64,000 nucleotides of DNA from Paenibacillus pinisoli (GTDB lineage: Bacteria; Bacillota; Bacilli; Paenibacillales; Paenibacillaceae): contig NZ_QXQB01000005.1 in the NCBI RefSeq assembly GCF_003605435.1, forward strand, positions 1-64,000, given 5' to 3'. Shown one piece after another: positions 32,672-40,869 of the stretch (within the stretch, counting starts at the first letter, position 1; each line of letters starts with the position of its first letter). Below the pieces are notes generated by a model, which was not told where the DNA came from, ran no database searches, and saw nothing but the letters and a program-made list of their open reading frames with translations. A program made the position numbers and the translations under genes.

Positions 32672-33187
32672 ATGTTCGGAATTTCAACACTCGGCTGGGT
32701 ACATACGTTCAGCAGCTTGCCCGCCATTCCGCTGGCTATCTATATGTTTGCCCGCCACGGTCGAATTGTGCCTCGATCAAAGCCTGGTGTTGTCTACTTC
32801 ATTTCAATGCTGATTGGCGCTGTCACGGTATTTCCCATCGCAAAGCAGTCAGTCAGTTATGTCATTGGCGCGGCAACGCTCCTGTTTTTACTCGCCGGCT
32901 ATGGCATGAGGCGTATCTCGAGCATTGGAGGTGCGGGCAAGTACCTCGAAACGATCTTCCTCAGCCTGACGGCGTTTCTGCTGTTTGTACCGACCGTTAC
33001 CGAAACTCTGACCCGTGTTCCAAACGGAAACCCCATAGTCACCGATCTGAATTCACCAATTCTCCTCGCCGCTCAAGCCGGTCTCCTTGTCATTCTGATC
33101 ATTGGTTTATCAGCCCAAATCATCCATTTGCGCAGGCAAGACAGGCTCGCAATAGTCGATTCTGCACTCACTTCGCCTGCTGAATAA
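32672..33187 (+). CDS. Unknown four- to five-helix membrane protein
   Basis: The protein has 171 residues. Hydrophobic segments lie at about residues 10-25, 40-60, 62-80, 92-110 and 130-148, and the C-terminal tail is charged and cytoplasmic. GGAAGGAG precedes the ATG by 8 bases. It lies after a TetR gene that carries an operator, so it is the likely target of that regulator. Family not recognised; it resembles small DoxX/DUF2306-like membrane proteins only in size. Confidence 0.6.
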   Translation: MFGISTLGWVHTFSSLPAIPLAIYMFARHGRIVPRSKPGVVYFISMLIGAVTVFPIAKQSVSYVIGAATLLFLLAGYGMRRISSIGGAGKYLETIFLSLTAFLLFVPTVTETLTRVPNGNPIVTDLNSPILLAAQAGLLVILIIGLSAQIIHLRRQDRLAIVDSALTSPAE

Positions 33188-33247
33188 TGCAGGGGAGCCA
33201 ACAATGCAGTGGCGTTCAATAACTTTCATCAAGTGGAGGAATATTAC

Positions 33248-33889
33248 ATGTCATTAACACAAGCTCTAGCCGAAGCCAGACAGGAGTTTATCACGCATAC
33301 CCCTTTGGAGATTCAATCCGAGATGTTCCGACAGATCCGAGAGCAACAGGAATCCGGCATTGTATACGGACGGCAGGAGGGGCAGAAGGCCAAGGATTTT
33401 ACACTCAAGAATGCTTTGGGAGAAACAGTTAACCTTTATGATGAACTGTCCAAAGGACCCGTAGTCCTGACTTTCTACCGAGGTGGCTGGTGCCCGTTCT
33501 GCAACACACAGCTTAAGGCCTATCAGAAGATTCTGCCTAATATCGAAGCCCTTGGGGGCCAGTTGATCGCCGTCAGCCCGCAAAGCCCGGACAACACACT
33601 TTCACAGCAGGAGAAAGAAGAGTTGACCTTCCAAGTCCTTAGCGATACCAACGGTCTCGTAGCCGCTTTGTATAACATCCTTTACGATGTTCCGGATTAT
33701 ATCCAGGCCATTATGAAACAAATTGGCATGGACCTAGCGGAATACAATGCGACGAGCAGCTATATCTTGCCAATTCCCTCCACTTTTATGATTGACGAAT
33801 CCGGTATTATCCGTTCAGCCTATGTGAATCCGGACTTTATGCAGCGGTTGGATCCGGAGATTATTCTCAATGAATTGAAAAAAATTTAG
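33248..33889 (+). CDS. Peroxiredoxin-like (AhpC/TSA) protein
   Basis: This is a thioredoxin-fold protein with the AhpC/TSA pattern: AKDFTLKNALGETVNL at about residue 55, then FYRGGWCPFCNTQL with a CxxC active site, and the strand PSTFMIDESGIIRSAYV. It probably reduces peroxides or disulfides in the cytoplasm; no signal peptide is seen. The frame begins at 33209 but GGAGG at 33235-33239 sets the ATG at 33248 (213 residues). Confidence 0.85.
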   Translation: MSLTQALAEARQEFITHTPLEIQSEMFRQIREQQESGIVYGRQEGQKAKDFTLKNALGETVNLYDELSKGPVVLTFYRGGWCPFCNTQLKAYQKILPNIEALGGQLIAVSPQSPDNTLSQQEKEELTFQVLSDTNGLVAALYNILYDVPDYIQAIMKQIGMDLAEYNATSSYILPIPSTFMIDESGIIRSAYVNPDFMQRLDPEIILNELKKI

Positions 33890-34070
33890 TTTTTAGTCTT
33901 AACGTAAATATTCATTTAATTACATAGGATGAAATGATTGAAAGGGACTGTCCCAATAGCGAATTGTTGTGCCACTCACTGCATTGTTAATCGTAAGCAG
34001 AGGCATTCCTCAGTCATCTAACGATACCTATTCGGACAGTATCGTGTGAGCTGAAAGGCAATCTTCGCTA
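33890..34070 (+). other. Intergenic with hairpins
   Basis: No gene seen. A GGGAC-T-GTCCC hairpin lies near 33942, and ACGATAC (34021-34027) pairs with GTATCGT (34039-34045). Neither has a T run. Confidence 0.35.
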
Positions 34071-34237
34071 CATGCCGAGAATCTCGGCTTAGAGCACATC
34101 GCAGTGCGGAAATCAAAGCTGCATGCCGAGAAACTCGGCTTAGAGCGCGTCGCCGTGCGGAAAGCAGAGCTGCATGCCGAGAAACTCGGCTTAGCGCGCG
34201 TCGCCGTGCGTAAAACAGAGCTGCATGCCGAGATATT
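34071..34237 (+). repeat. Tandem array of a 51-bp hairpin repeat
   Basis: Units start at 34071, 34122, 34173 and 34224, exactly 51 bp apart. The first three are complete and the fourth is broken after the hairpin. Each unit begins CATGCCGAG, then a 2-3 base loop and CTCGGCTTAG, so it contains a GCCGAG/CTCGGC stem, followed by a GC-rich spacer with GTCGCCGTGCG. Because 51 is a multiple of three, an open frame appears on the minus strand with a 17-residue repeat, but it has no ribosome binding site. Degenerate copies occur in the opposite orientation at 121-218. Confidence 0.85.
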
Positions 34238-34470
34238 CGGCTTAGCGCCGGCGTGGAGCCGCTTTTGCAAGCGGTGAACGCGGCGGGCGGTCCGGCCGCG
34301 CTAGCGCAGGAGCCGGTTTGCAATCCGCGGCATGATCCGCCTCATCCGAAAGAACCTTGCCGCCCTGCCGACATCACCGGGTACTCGCGGATTCGTTAAC
34401 AGCTGTATGCATACTTCAGGGTCCGCTTTGGAAGATCAAGAGGAGTCAAGCGATAAATTATAATAAGAAA
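34238..34470 (+). other. GC-rich tract of unknown nature
   Basis: About 34240-34400 is much richer in GC than its surroundings. One forward frame reads GVEPLLQAVNAAGGPAALAQ and continues for some 50 codons to a stop near 34400, without a start or ribosome binding site. It may be the residue of a gene from a GC-rich source. It then becomes AT-rich up to the terminator at 34471. Confidence 0.35.
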
Positions 34471-34503
34471 AGAGGCATCAGGAGAGTTATCCTGATGCCT
34501 CTT
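34471..34503 (-). terminator. Terminator of the small paralog pair
   Basis: AGAGGCATCAGGA (34471-34483) and TCCTGATGCCTCT (34490-34502) form a perfect 13-bp stem. Read on the minus strand it is followed by TTTTCTTATT. It stands just past the stop of the gene at 34514. Confidence 0.85.
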
Positions 34504-34513
34504 CTCTAAGGTT

Positions 34514-34834
34514 CTAAGCAGGCTTGATGGTAACCGTAAAGTTTTTCTTTTGATTAGCGGGGGTATTTACCTTGCAAATATAGAAAGTGTTAGAGCTAAC
34601 ATAGGCTAGCCTGGAGCCATTTCTGACCTCAGAAAATTTCAATTCATCATTGCCGCCTTTGTCGATTGCCATGCTGAATGTAATATCATTGTTAGCTACG
34701 CCGTCAACCGTCACCTCAATGTCCATGGAGGAGCAGGAGCTAAACCATTTCGTTGAAAAATTTCCGCTTGCGCGGCTCCTTTGATCTGTTAATACCGTAT
34801 AACTAGAAACTACGACTGCAATAGGTCTGCTCAT
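34514..34834 (-). CDS. Unknown small protein, paralog of the upstream gene
   Basis: The protein has 106 residues, no signal peptide, and a predicted all-beta character. It shares the pattern SRASGNFSTxWF, then EVTVDG and a C-terminal FTVTIKP with the product at 34868-35191; overall identity is moderate, so the duplication is old. It contains three cysteines, two of them in WFSSCSSMD. GGAGGA lies before the ATG. The family is not recognised; the soluble beta fold would suit a spore, coat or surface-associated structural protein, but that is a guess. Confidence 0.65.
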   Translation of the reverse strand: MSRPIAVVVSSYTVLTDQRSRASGNFSTKWFSSCSSMDIEVTVDGVANNDITFSMAIDKGGNDELKFSEVRNGSRLAYVSSNTFYICKVNTPANQKKNFTVTIKPA

Positions 34835-34867
34835 TTTTTGTTCCTCCTACTCAATATTTAAATCTAT

Positions 34868-35191
34868 TTAGCCCACGTATGGATTAATGGTAACTTTAAA
34901 ATTTTTGTTCGGCGGACACTGTTTGACTATAATATATAGTGAATTGCTCTCGATATACGATAATTGTGTGTTGTTGCGCACATTATCAGCTCTTACAGGA
35001 TCGCCGCCGCTTTTGTCTTCCGCGATTTTGAATACGATTGAATCATCAATCTTACCGTCTACCGTAACCTCCACGACCATTTGATGAGCACCTCCAAACC
35101 ATACAGTCGAGAAGTTGCCGCTTGCACGACTGCCTTGGCCCGGTAGAGGCTTGGGCTCTGATACAATGATGCCTATAGGTCTATCTGCCAT
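34868..35191 (-). CDS. Unknown small protein, first of a tandem paralog pair
   Basis: This is a 107-residue beta-rich protein with SRASGNFSTVWF, VEVTVDG and FKVTINPYVG in the same positions as its neighbour at 34514. AAGGAGG lies before the ATG. The two genes are 33 bases apart and share the terminator at 34471-34503, so they form an operon. The short palindrome ACACTTCGAGTGT about 30 bases upstream (around 35221-35233) may be regulatory. Function unknown. Confidence 0.65.
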   Translation of the reverse strand: MADRPIGIIVSEPKPLPGQGSRASGNFSTVWFGGAHQMVVEVTVDGKIDDSIVFKIAEDKSGGDPVRADNVRNNTQLSYIESNSLYIIVKQCPPNKNFKVTINPYVG

Positions 35192-35313
35192 AAATAATCC
35201 TCCTTCTACTTGTGGTTAATACACTTCGAGTGTATTCGCCGTAATAACCAGATATTACATAAAATGGATCGTTTTCGAAGTGGCAGACAGGGCTGACCAG
35301 TCATAGACCAGAT

Positions 35314-35448
35314 TCAATTAGAAGAATTGTACTAGTAGCTGATAATAATGTCTATGGCGATAAAGGCAATGACAAAGAAAAGCAAATGTTCTTGTTCCAA
35401 TTAGAAGATAGCAAGTGGAAGCTGCAAGGAATAACAGATAGATGGTAG
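35314..35448 (+). pseudogene. C-terminal gene fragment
   Basis: A forward frame without start reads IVLVADNNVYGDKGNDKEKQ followed by MFLFQLEDSKWKLQGITDRW and a stop. The composition (lysine and aspartate rich, ending in a WKLQGI segment) is that of a real secreted or lipoprotein C-terminus. Upstream the frame soon meets a stop and nothing resembles the missing part. The rest of 35192-35574 shows no gene. Confidence 0.45.
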
Positions 35449-35574
35449 AAAAATAAAATTGATTTAATTGTATCGTGTTATAGAAGGTGATGTTTCTTTT
35501 GCATTTTTTGTACAAGAACTGCAAAGCAGCAGTTTATTTTTCTGTTAGACTTTAATTTGGAAGGAGGAGCATTA

Positions 35575-36438
35575 GTGGATTGGCTGGATCGAATGAATGC
35601 TGCGATCGACTATATTGAGAACAATCTGGCTGGGGAAATAGATTATAGGCAAGTCGCACAAGCTGCTTGCTGCCCGAATTATCATTTTCAACGAATGTTT
35701 GCGTTTTTATCAGAGGTAACGCTTTCCGATTACATCAGAAGAAGACGGCTGACACTTGCAGCCTTTGAGCTGCAGCAAAGCAACAAAAGCGTGATTGAGA
35801 TTGCATCGATTTATGGCTATACGTCCCATGCTTCATTTACGCGAGCATTTCGTGAGCTGCATGGGATTGCGCCGACATCAGCTCGAAAATCAGGAGTCAA
35901 CCTGAAAGCTTATCCACGTATGTCTTTCCACATTTCGATTAAGGGGAGGACAGAAATGAACTACAGAATTGAAAAAAATCCGGGATTTTTAGCAGCAGGC
36001 TTCAGGAATTGCGTAAATACGGATCATGCGCACAATTCCATACCTAAGATCTGGCAAGAAGCGCGAAGGAACGGCATGGGTGACAAATTACTTGGTCTAA
36101 TGGATGAAAGCTCAGAAAAAGCGCCTAATGGCATATTGGGCATTTTATCCGGAGGTGATTGGGGGGAGAATGATACTTTTTTCTATTACTTGGCGGTACC
36201 CTATGAGGGAGAAGCTCCTGCGGATATGGAAAAGCTGACATTCCCGGAAAGCCAATGGGTTGTATTCGAAGCCGAAAATCCTGCCGACCTCATAAGCGCT
36301 TGGAAGTGTTTATATACGGATTGGGTTCCTACATCAGACTATGCGCTGGCAGACTTGCCAGCAGTGGAATGCTTCTATCCACCGGGACACGACCCTCAAA
36401 ATGAACTATGGGTTCCTATAATGGCGAAAGGAAAGTGA
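35575..36438 (+). CDS. AraC-type regulator with GyrI-like effector domain
   Basis: Two AraC helix-turn-helix motifs (residues 1-105: YRQVAQAACCPNYHFQRMF and VIEIASIYGYTSHASFTRAF) are joined to a GyrI-like ligand domain (about 130-287). This is the Rob/SoxS-like architecture that senses drugs or cationic compounds. The start is the GTG at 35575, eight bases after GGAGGA (35563-35568). The following gene encodes a stand-alone GyrI-like protein and overlaps closely, so both likely sense the same molecule. Confidence 0.85.
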   Translation: MDWLDRMNAAIDYIENNLAGEIDYRQVAQAACCPNYHFQRMFAFLSEVTLSDYIRRRRLTLAAFELQQSNKSVIEIASIYGYTSHASFTRAFRELHGIAPTSARKSGVNLKAYPRMSFHISIKGRTEMNYRIEKNPGFLAAGFRNCVNTDHAHNSIPKIWQEARRNGMGDKLLGLMDESSEKAPNGILGILSGGDWGENDTFFYYLAVPYEGEAPADMEKLTFPESQWVVFEAENPADLISAWKCLYTDWVPTSDYALADLPAVECFYPPGHDPQNELWVPIMAKGK

Positions 36439-36440
36439 CA

Positions 36441-36989
36441 ATGGCTAATTTAAAAAAAATTGAATTTGTTGATTTTGGTCCGTACAAGATGGTCGGCAAA
36501 GAAATTAGAACCAAGATTGAAGGCTTTAATCCTATTTTTCCATCCAAATATCCAACGATTCCATCGTTGTGGCAGCAGTGCTTTTCCGATGGCACATTTG
36601 ATAAGCTTGAAAACATGACAGATTATTGTCCCGTCGAAACACCGGACGGTTACGAGGGCTATATAAGAGATTTCAACAAAGAGGATGGAACATTTACATA
36701 CGTTGCAGGTTTTTTTATGAAAGCAGATACTCCTGTGCCTGATGGGTATGCAGCATATGACATACCAGCGTGTACCATTGCAAAAGCCTGGATCGAAGGC
36801 GAAGAGCATGAGATCTACCCGAATGCAGATCAATTAACGATGGAAGCCATTCATCAGCATGGATATGAACCGGATTGGCAAAATTATTTTAAATGTGAAG
36901 TTTATACGGAGCAAAGATTTGGAATGCCCCAAAGAAGCGGGCAAAAGGTACTGATACTTGATATTTATATACCGGTTAAGCAAGATTAG
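36441..36989 (+). CDS. GyrI-like small-molecule-binding protein
   Basis: The 182-residue protein is without a DNA-binding domain. The GyrI-like fold is recognised from its N-terminal strand KKIEFVDFGPYKMVGKEI, the central FTYVAGFFMKADTPVPDGY, and the end KVLILDIYIPV. A weak GGAAAG precedes the ATG at 36441; an upstream frame extension to 36408 overlaps the AraC gene. Such stand-alone proteins can bind hydrophobic drugs or hydrolyse small esters. Start two bases after the AraC stop indicates coupling. Confidence 0.8.
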   Translation: MANLKKIEFVDFGPYKMVGKEIRTKIEGFNPIFPSKYPTIPSLWQQCFSDGTFDKLENMTDYCPVETPDGYEGYIRDFNKEDGTFTYVAGFFMKADTPVPDGYAAYDIPACTIAKAWIEGEEHEIYPNADQLTMEAIHQHGYEPDWQNYFKCEVYTEQRFGMPQRSGQKVLILDIYIPVKQD

Positions 36990-37159
36990 CTATAAACGAA
37001 GACATTAGTTTAACAAACGACACAAGAGCTCTCCAGAAGCGGAGGGTTCTTTTTTTATCTCGATTTGCGAAACAGGCATTTTACAGAGGATTCTTATCCC
37101 TATCAATCTATTGTTAAACTTCATAATCTATTTTATCACAGATATGGAGGTTGATAGAG

Positions 37160-37528
37160 TTGGCAAATCGAGATGTAAGATTGGAGCTGTTTAGGGATAA
37201 TAACTTTTCAGGGAGAAGGATTCAATTTAGACGCGGCGGAGTAGCTATCAGAGACTTAAACGCATTTGTTTTCAATGATGAGCTTTCTAGCTTTAGATTA
37301 CGCAATGTTGTAAATAGAAGACAAGTCACGCTTGTATTATTCTCAGATATTAATTTCCGAGGCTCTTTCCGTGTTTTCCGCGGTAATCAGAGCGTAGCAA
37401 GTCTGGGGGATTTTAACGATTTAACTTCTTCCCTTGTTCTCGTGGGGCGTAGACTGACGAATGCTCAGATTAACGAGATTCGCCGTACGGGCATACCGCC
37501 AAGAGATATTGTAGTCATTCGCCCATAA
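37160..37528 (+). CDS. Beta-gamma-crystallin-like protein
   Basis: The protein has 122 residues and two Greek-key repeats. Repeat 1: LELFRDNNFSGRRIQFRRG...FNDELSSFRL. Repeat 2: LVLFSDINFRGSFRVFRG...FNDLTSSLVLV. Both end in an N/D-N/D-x-x-S/T-S motif (NDELSS, NDLTSS), the signature that binds calcium in microbial crystallins. A basic C-terminal tail follows (RRTGIPPRDIVVIRP). No signal peptide is present. The start is the TTG at 37160, nine bases after GGAGG (37146-37150). It has its own terminator and stands alone. A role in stress or dormancy is suggested by relatives but not shown here. Confidence 0.75.
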   Translation: MANRDVRLELFRDNNFSGRRIQFRRGGVAIRDLNAFVFNDELSSFRLRNVVNRRQVTLVLFSDINFRGSFRVFRGNQSVASLGDFNDLTSSLVLVGRRLTNAQINEIRRTGIPPRDIVVIRP

Positions 37529-37590
37529 ATTTGTTGCCAAGCGTCAACGGTTGTTGGCTCCCTTAAGGCAACACGTTCGTGTTCAAACAA

Positions 37591-37630
37591 AAAGCGATTC
37601 CTGACAGCTGCTGTCGGAATCGCTTTTTTT
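37591..37630 (+). terminator. Intrinsic terminator after crystallin gene
   Basis: AAAGCGATTCC-TGACAGC pairs with GCTGTC-GGAATCGCTTT (about 17 bp, one mismatch) and is followed by a run of Ts to 37630. Confidence 0.9.
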
Positions 37631-37748
37631 CACGAAAACCATCGGTCACAACAAAGACGGAGGGCCGACATCGTGCAAGACGCGTCGATCCAAGCGTCAT
37701 AACGATCCAGCCAATGGCGCGTTGCAGATTAAGCCGGAATATTGCCAG

Positions 37749-38195
37749 ATGCCGAAAAATGAAAACCTGCCTGAGGAAATTAATCAAACCCTTGAAGAGC
37801 TATGGTTGTTACTTGAAACAAAAGAAAGAGATTATTTGAATTTTCAATTAAATAATCAGCAATATTCTTTGTTAACATTAATTATTCGGCACCCATCCTC
37901 CACTCCTACAGAATTAGCAGAAAAAATGAAGATTACCAAAAGCGCTGTCAGTCAACAGTTGGTTAAACTTGAGCTGGAAGGATACATTTACAGAAAGCAA
38001 CATTCAGAAGACAAGCGTACATTTTCAGTTGAATTAGGAGAAAAAGGATTACTATATAAAAATGAAATGGATAGATTTATGCAGCAAATTTCCGAGAAAT
38101 ATTATGCAATTTTAACACCCGACGAATTAACAAACTTATTATCCGCCCTTCAAAAGTTAACAAAAGTAATGGATAAATCTTGGAAAAGGAATTGA
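37749..38195 (+). CDS. MarR-family regulator
   Basis: The winged helix shows STPTELAEKMKITKSAVSQQLVKLELEGYI and the wing RKQHSEDKRTFSVEL, both typical of MarR. No ribosome binding site is found: the frame is open from a TTG at 37722, and the ATG at 37749 is the first sensible start (148 residues). The DNA just upstream (37640-37740) is GC-rich and unlike the AT-rich gene, so the gene may have lost its native 5' region. The following frame is a fragment, so its original target is probably gone. Confidence 0.75.
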   Translation: MPKNENLPEEINQTLEELWLLLETKERDYLNFQLNNQQYSLLTLIIRHPSSTPTELAEKMKITKSAVSQQLVKLELEGYIYRKQHSEDKRTFSVELGEKGLLYKNEMDRFMQQISEKYYAILTPDELTNLLSALQKLTKVMDKSWKRN

Positions 38196-38210
38196 TGATT
38201 TTTTTTAAGA

Positions 38211-38459
38211 TTGTTTAATGACTACATAGATTTTATAAATACGAAATGCTCAAATATTGAATCAGTTCATAGTGAAGAGGCTCAGGTTTCAACCGATATC
38301 ATGATCGATTCAACCTTGAGGCCGAACGAATGCGCTAATTTGATATTAGATTTTATTAGGTCAAATCGTGAATGCTCTGCATTTAAGAAGTTAGCATTGG
38401 ACAGAGCTCACCATTGTGTTGTGCCTAACCAGGTTCTAAGATTTACAATATTAGTATAG
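38211..38459 (+). pseudogene. C-terminal fragment of a P-loop kinase-like gene
   Basis: The frame contains VSTDIMIDSTLRPNECANLI then LDFIRSNRECSAFKKLAL, which resembles the C-terminal end of small AAA/nucleoside or chloramphenicol phosphotransferase-like kinases. The P-loop and N-terminal two thirds are missing, and the last 20 codons drift into unrelated sequence. No ribosome binding site. Family call is tentative. Confidence 0.4.
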
Positions 38460-38597
38460 CACTTCGACACAAGAATACAAAAGCTCTTGATATACTACAA
38501 ATTAACATCATTTACATCTATTACCTTTTAGATTATGCTAGATTGCATCATCCTATTTATGCAATTGGTGATAACAAATCCTTTAGGAGGTAGTAGT

Positions 38598-39545
38598 ATG
38601 TCTTGTATCAAAAAGAAGTTTCTCTCTCTAGCTCTTCTATTTTCTCTCTTAGCTACAACGTTGTTGACTACTCCCGCTCAAGCAGCCGCATGTGTTCTCA
38701 CTCCTATGACTGATCCGCTGGCACTTCGTATGGAGGCAGGAGAGACGCTTATTTGGGACAACGTTACAGCTGATCTGCTAGCAGCAAAGAGCCGCTACGA
38801 GAGCCTGCTGAAAGAGAAAGGGTGGAAGATCGAATATACTTCCGCTTACCGCCCTTATCAATATCAAAAGCACTTCTGGGAGATCACTCAAAACCCGACT
38901 GGATGCAAAGCAGAAATGCAAAAGCATAGTCTAACCGGGTTAGCAGCAGCGCCTTCCATGGATGCTCCTCACACTGCCGGCAAAGCTTTTGATGCAATCG
39001 TTAAAAATGCTAGTGGAACTCCGCTTAATGGCAGAGACTTTGTAAGCAGCTCGCTGGTTACTGTTGCTGGGCAAGCTGGTCTTTCCCTGCCGCATCCAAC
39101 AGACGACGGAGTACATCATACAGTGTCAACGAATGGATCTGTATTAAGTGTGGGAAGCACAGGGCCAGCGGTCTCCACCTTACAAACAAACTTGAATAAG
39201 GTTGGTTACACAGTAGCAGTGGATGGAATCTTTGGTACTGGCACTGAAACGATTGTGAAACAATTCCAGTCCGCTCATGGTCTAACAGCAGATGGAAAAG
39301 TAGGATCGGCGACTTCAACCAAACTCAGTACTTTGGCCACTGCAACGACTACTCTTCAAAATGGCAGTACTGGCGACGAAGTTAAGGTCCTGCAACGACT
39401 GCTGACTAAAAAAGGTTATCCGGTCACGGCCGATGGAGTGTTTGGTTCTGGTACACTAGCTGAGGTTAAAAAGTTCCAGCAGGCAAAAGGTCTAACGGTG
39501 GACGGTATCGTGGGTTCAGCGACTTGGAGCAAGTTACGAGCATAG
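38598..39545 (+). CDS. Secreted VanY-type peptidase with two peptidoglycan-binding domains
   Basis: A signal peptide ends near TPAQAAA (residues 1-33). An M15 D-alanyl-D-alanine carboxypeptidase-like domain follows (about 40-190) with YTSAYRPYQYQKHFWEI and zinc ligands in HTAGKAFDAI (H and D) and GVHHTV. Two PG_binding_1 domains occupy the rest (VSTLQTNLNKVGYTVAVDGIF and VKVLQRLLTKKGYPVTADGVF). It would trim stem peptides in the wall. AGGAGG at 38585-38590 sets the ATG at 38598 (315 residues); the longer frame from 38535 is unlikely. Confidence 0.85.
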   Translation: MSCIKKKFLSLALLFSLLATTLLTTPAQAAACVLTPMTDPLALRMEAGETLIWDNVTADLLAAKSRYESLLKEKGWKIEYTSAYRPYQYQKHFWEITQNPTGCKAEMQKHSLTGLAAAPSMDAPHTAGKAFDAIVKNASGTPLNGRDFVSSSLVTVAGQAGLSLPHPTDDGVHHTVSTNGSVLSVGSTGPAVSTLQTNLNKVGYTVAVDGIFGTGTETIVKQFQSAHGLTADGKVGSATSTKLSTLATATTTLQNGSTGDEVKVLQRLLTKKGYPVTADGVFGSGTLAEVKKFQQAKGLTVDGIVGSATWSKLRA

Positions 39546-39584
39546 CACAGGAATACGAGTTTACGTTAATAATAAACCAAAAAA

Positions 39585-39635
39585 CAGGAATGGCGATGCA
39601 GGATTTAACTCCCTGAGCATCGCCATTCCTGTTTT
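39585..39635 (+). terminator. Intrinsic terminator after peptidase gene
   Basis: CAGGAATGGCGATGC (39585-39599) pairs perfectly with GCATCGCCATTCCTG (39617-39631), then TTTT. Confidence 0.9.
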
Positions 39636-39699
39636 ATGCTGTTTTTAATCAATCAAGCGATCCCATAGAAAAAACAAGAAGGCGATGGTGTTTTAACCC

Positions 39700-40131
39700 C
39701 TAATTGTGGATGCTGGCCATCACATGCCAGCTGCCGGGAGCGGACAACGTATAGAAATATTGACCTGCTGCCGTTCCTGTAACGATAGGGATTAGAGGCG
39801 CGCCTGATGCGCCAGGATAGGTGTATTGCTGTGAGGATAGGGAAATGGTTTTTGATCCGACCCATATGTTCGTGCAGGATGAGGTTGTGGTACATTCCTT
39901 TTTGTATACGTTGACGGTAAGGGTGTCGTAATATTGGCCGGTGTTGACGATTACGCCGTTGCCGAAATAGATGGTACCGCCACTGAGATTGTAGATCGGG
40001 CTTGTATACGAAAAAGCAGCGGAAGCCGATGGAACAAATGAAACCAACAGGGCGACCATCAGCAGGACGGAGATATAAGCTCTTTTCATCACATTACCTC
40101 GATCAGCACTCACTTGCTGTTGCATCATCAT
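39700..40131 (-). CDS. Secreted small protein of unknown function
   Basis: A signal peptide (KRAYISVLLMVALLVSFVPS, cut after ASA) is followed by a mature domain of about 105 residues rich in Ser, Thr, Tyr and Gly, with one Cys pair (KECTTTSSCTN). An AAGGAGG lies 8 bases before three consecutive ATGs (40131, 40128, 40125), and a second GAGG precedes an internal ATG at 40089, which would give a more typical signal peptide. No family recognised; likely an extracellular beta-sandwich. Confidence 0.65.
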   Translation of the reverse strand: MMMQQQVSADRGNVMKRAYISVLLMVALLVSFVPSASAAFSYTSPIYNLSGGTIYFGNGVIVNTGQYYDTLTVNVYKKECTTTSSCTNIWVGSKTISLSSQQYTYPGASGAPLIPIVTGTAAGQYFYTLSAPGSWHVMASIHN

Positions 40132-40425
40132 TTACGATTCCTCCTTAGAATTGACTAACGGTTCAGCGAATGGATTCCAATTCGAATCATCTTGCAAATA
40201 CATGATAATTCAACAAGTTCCAGATTCTCTTCTCCTTTCCAAAGAGTTTGAAGCTCATTGTCCAACCCACAATGGATAGGGAAGAGTCTTATCTATGCTG
40301 AAAGAGTGAAAGGAGGACGCTTACATAGATTCTATTTTATGTATGCTATTTACTCAATAGGAATGCAGACATATTTTTACCTTTAGAGAAAGTAAGGAGC
40401 ACGGTATATCGTTATCATACTCATA

Positions 40426-40458
40426 GAAAACAGCGCCTGGTCATAAAAACCAAGCGCT
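40426..40458 (-). terminator. Terminator of the 40492 gene
   Basis: AGCGCCTGGT (40432-40441) and ACCAAGCGCT (40449-40458) pair with one mismatch; on the minus strand a GTTTTC stretch follows. The surrounding 40132-40491 is otherwise without a gene. Confidence 0.7.
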
Positions 40459-40491
40459 TTCCTCTGAATCGCTATTCTGCACATGAATGGA

Positions 40492-40869
40492 TTAACGCAA
40501 TTTCAATTTCGCTAAGTCATGTTGTAGTACATTATTTCCTTCCTGCGGGTCAAATGAAATATCGCTAAGTCCAAACACATTTGTAACAACATCTTTATCT
40601 TTGGGATGAATGATTCTTACTTCATAAGCAAATGTCGCAGGAGGAAGCTCAAATGATCTAAATGTTCTGTATTGATTAGGTGGTATCGTTTGAGTTGTAG
40701 GATCAACCATCGGTAATAAAACAGGTGAGCCGGATGACCAGTCAAACATTTGAACAGTTACGGACCGGGAATCATTAGGATCGGCATTCAACGCCTCAAC
40801 AGTAAGAAATTTCGTACTCGAGTGCCTTCTTAATACACCCGTTGATAATATTTTACTTTTGTGACTCAT
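40492..40869 (-). CDS. Unknown 125-residue soluble protein
   Basis: No signal peptide. The core FLTVEALNADPNDSRSVTVQ then MFDWSSGSPVLLP, with a later FAYEVRIIHPKDKDVVTNVF, suggests a beta-sandwich of the kind seen in small proteins made by many Bacillus and Paenibacillus species, function unknown. GGGGGG before the ATG at 40869 fixes the start; the frame extends upstream to a TTG at 40902. It has its own terminator. Confidence 0.6.
   Translation of the reverse strand: MSHKSKILSTGVLRRHSSTKFLTVEALNADPNDSRSVTVQMFDWSSGSPVLLPMVDPTTQTIPPNQYRTFRSFELPPATFAYEVRIIHPKDKDVVTNVFGLSDISFDPQEGNNVLQHDLAKLKLR

Noticed and set aside
34018..34323. Open frame on the minus strand with a 17-residue repeat
   Set aside because: It is produced by the 51-bp DNA repeat, whose length is a multiple of three; it has no ribosome binding site and an arginine-rich, low-complexity product. 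The hairpin explains the conservation better.
37579..37839. 86-residue frame over the terminator and marR start
   Set aside because: It begins inside the terminator hairpin and overlaps the marR gene in another frame.
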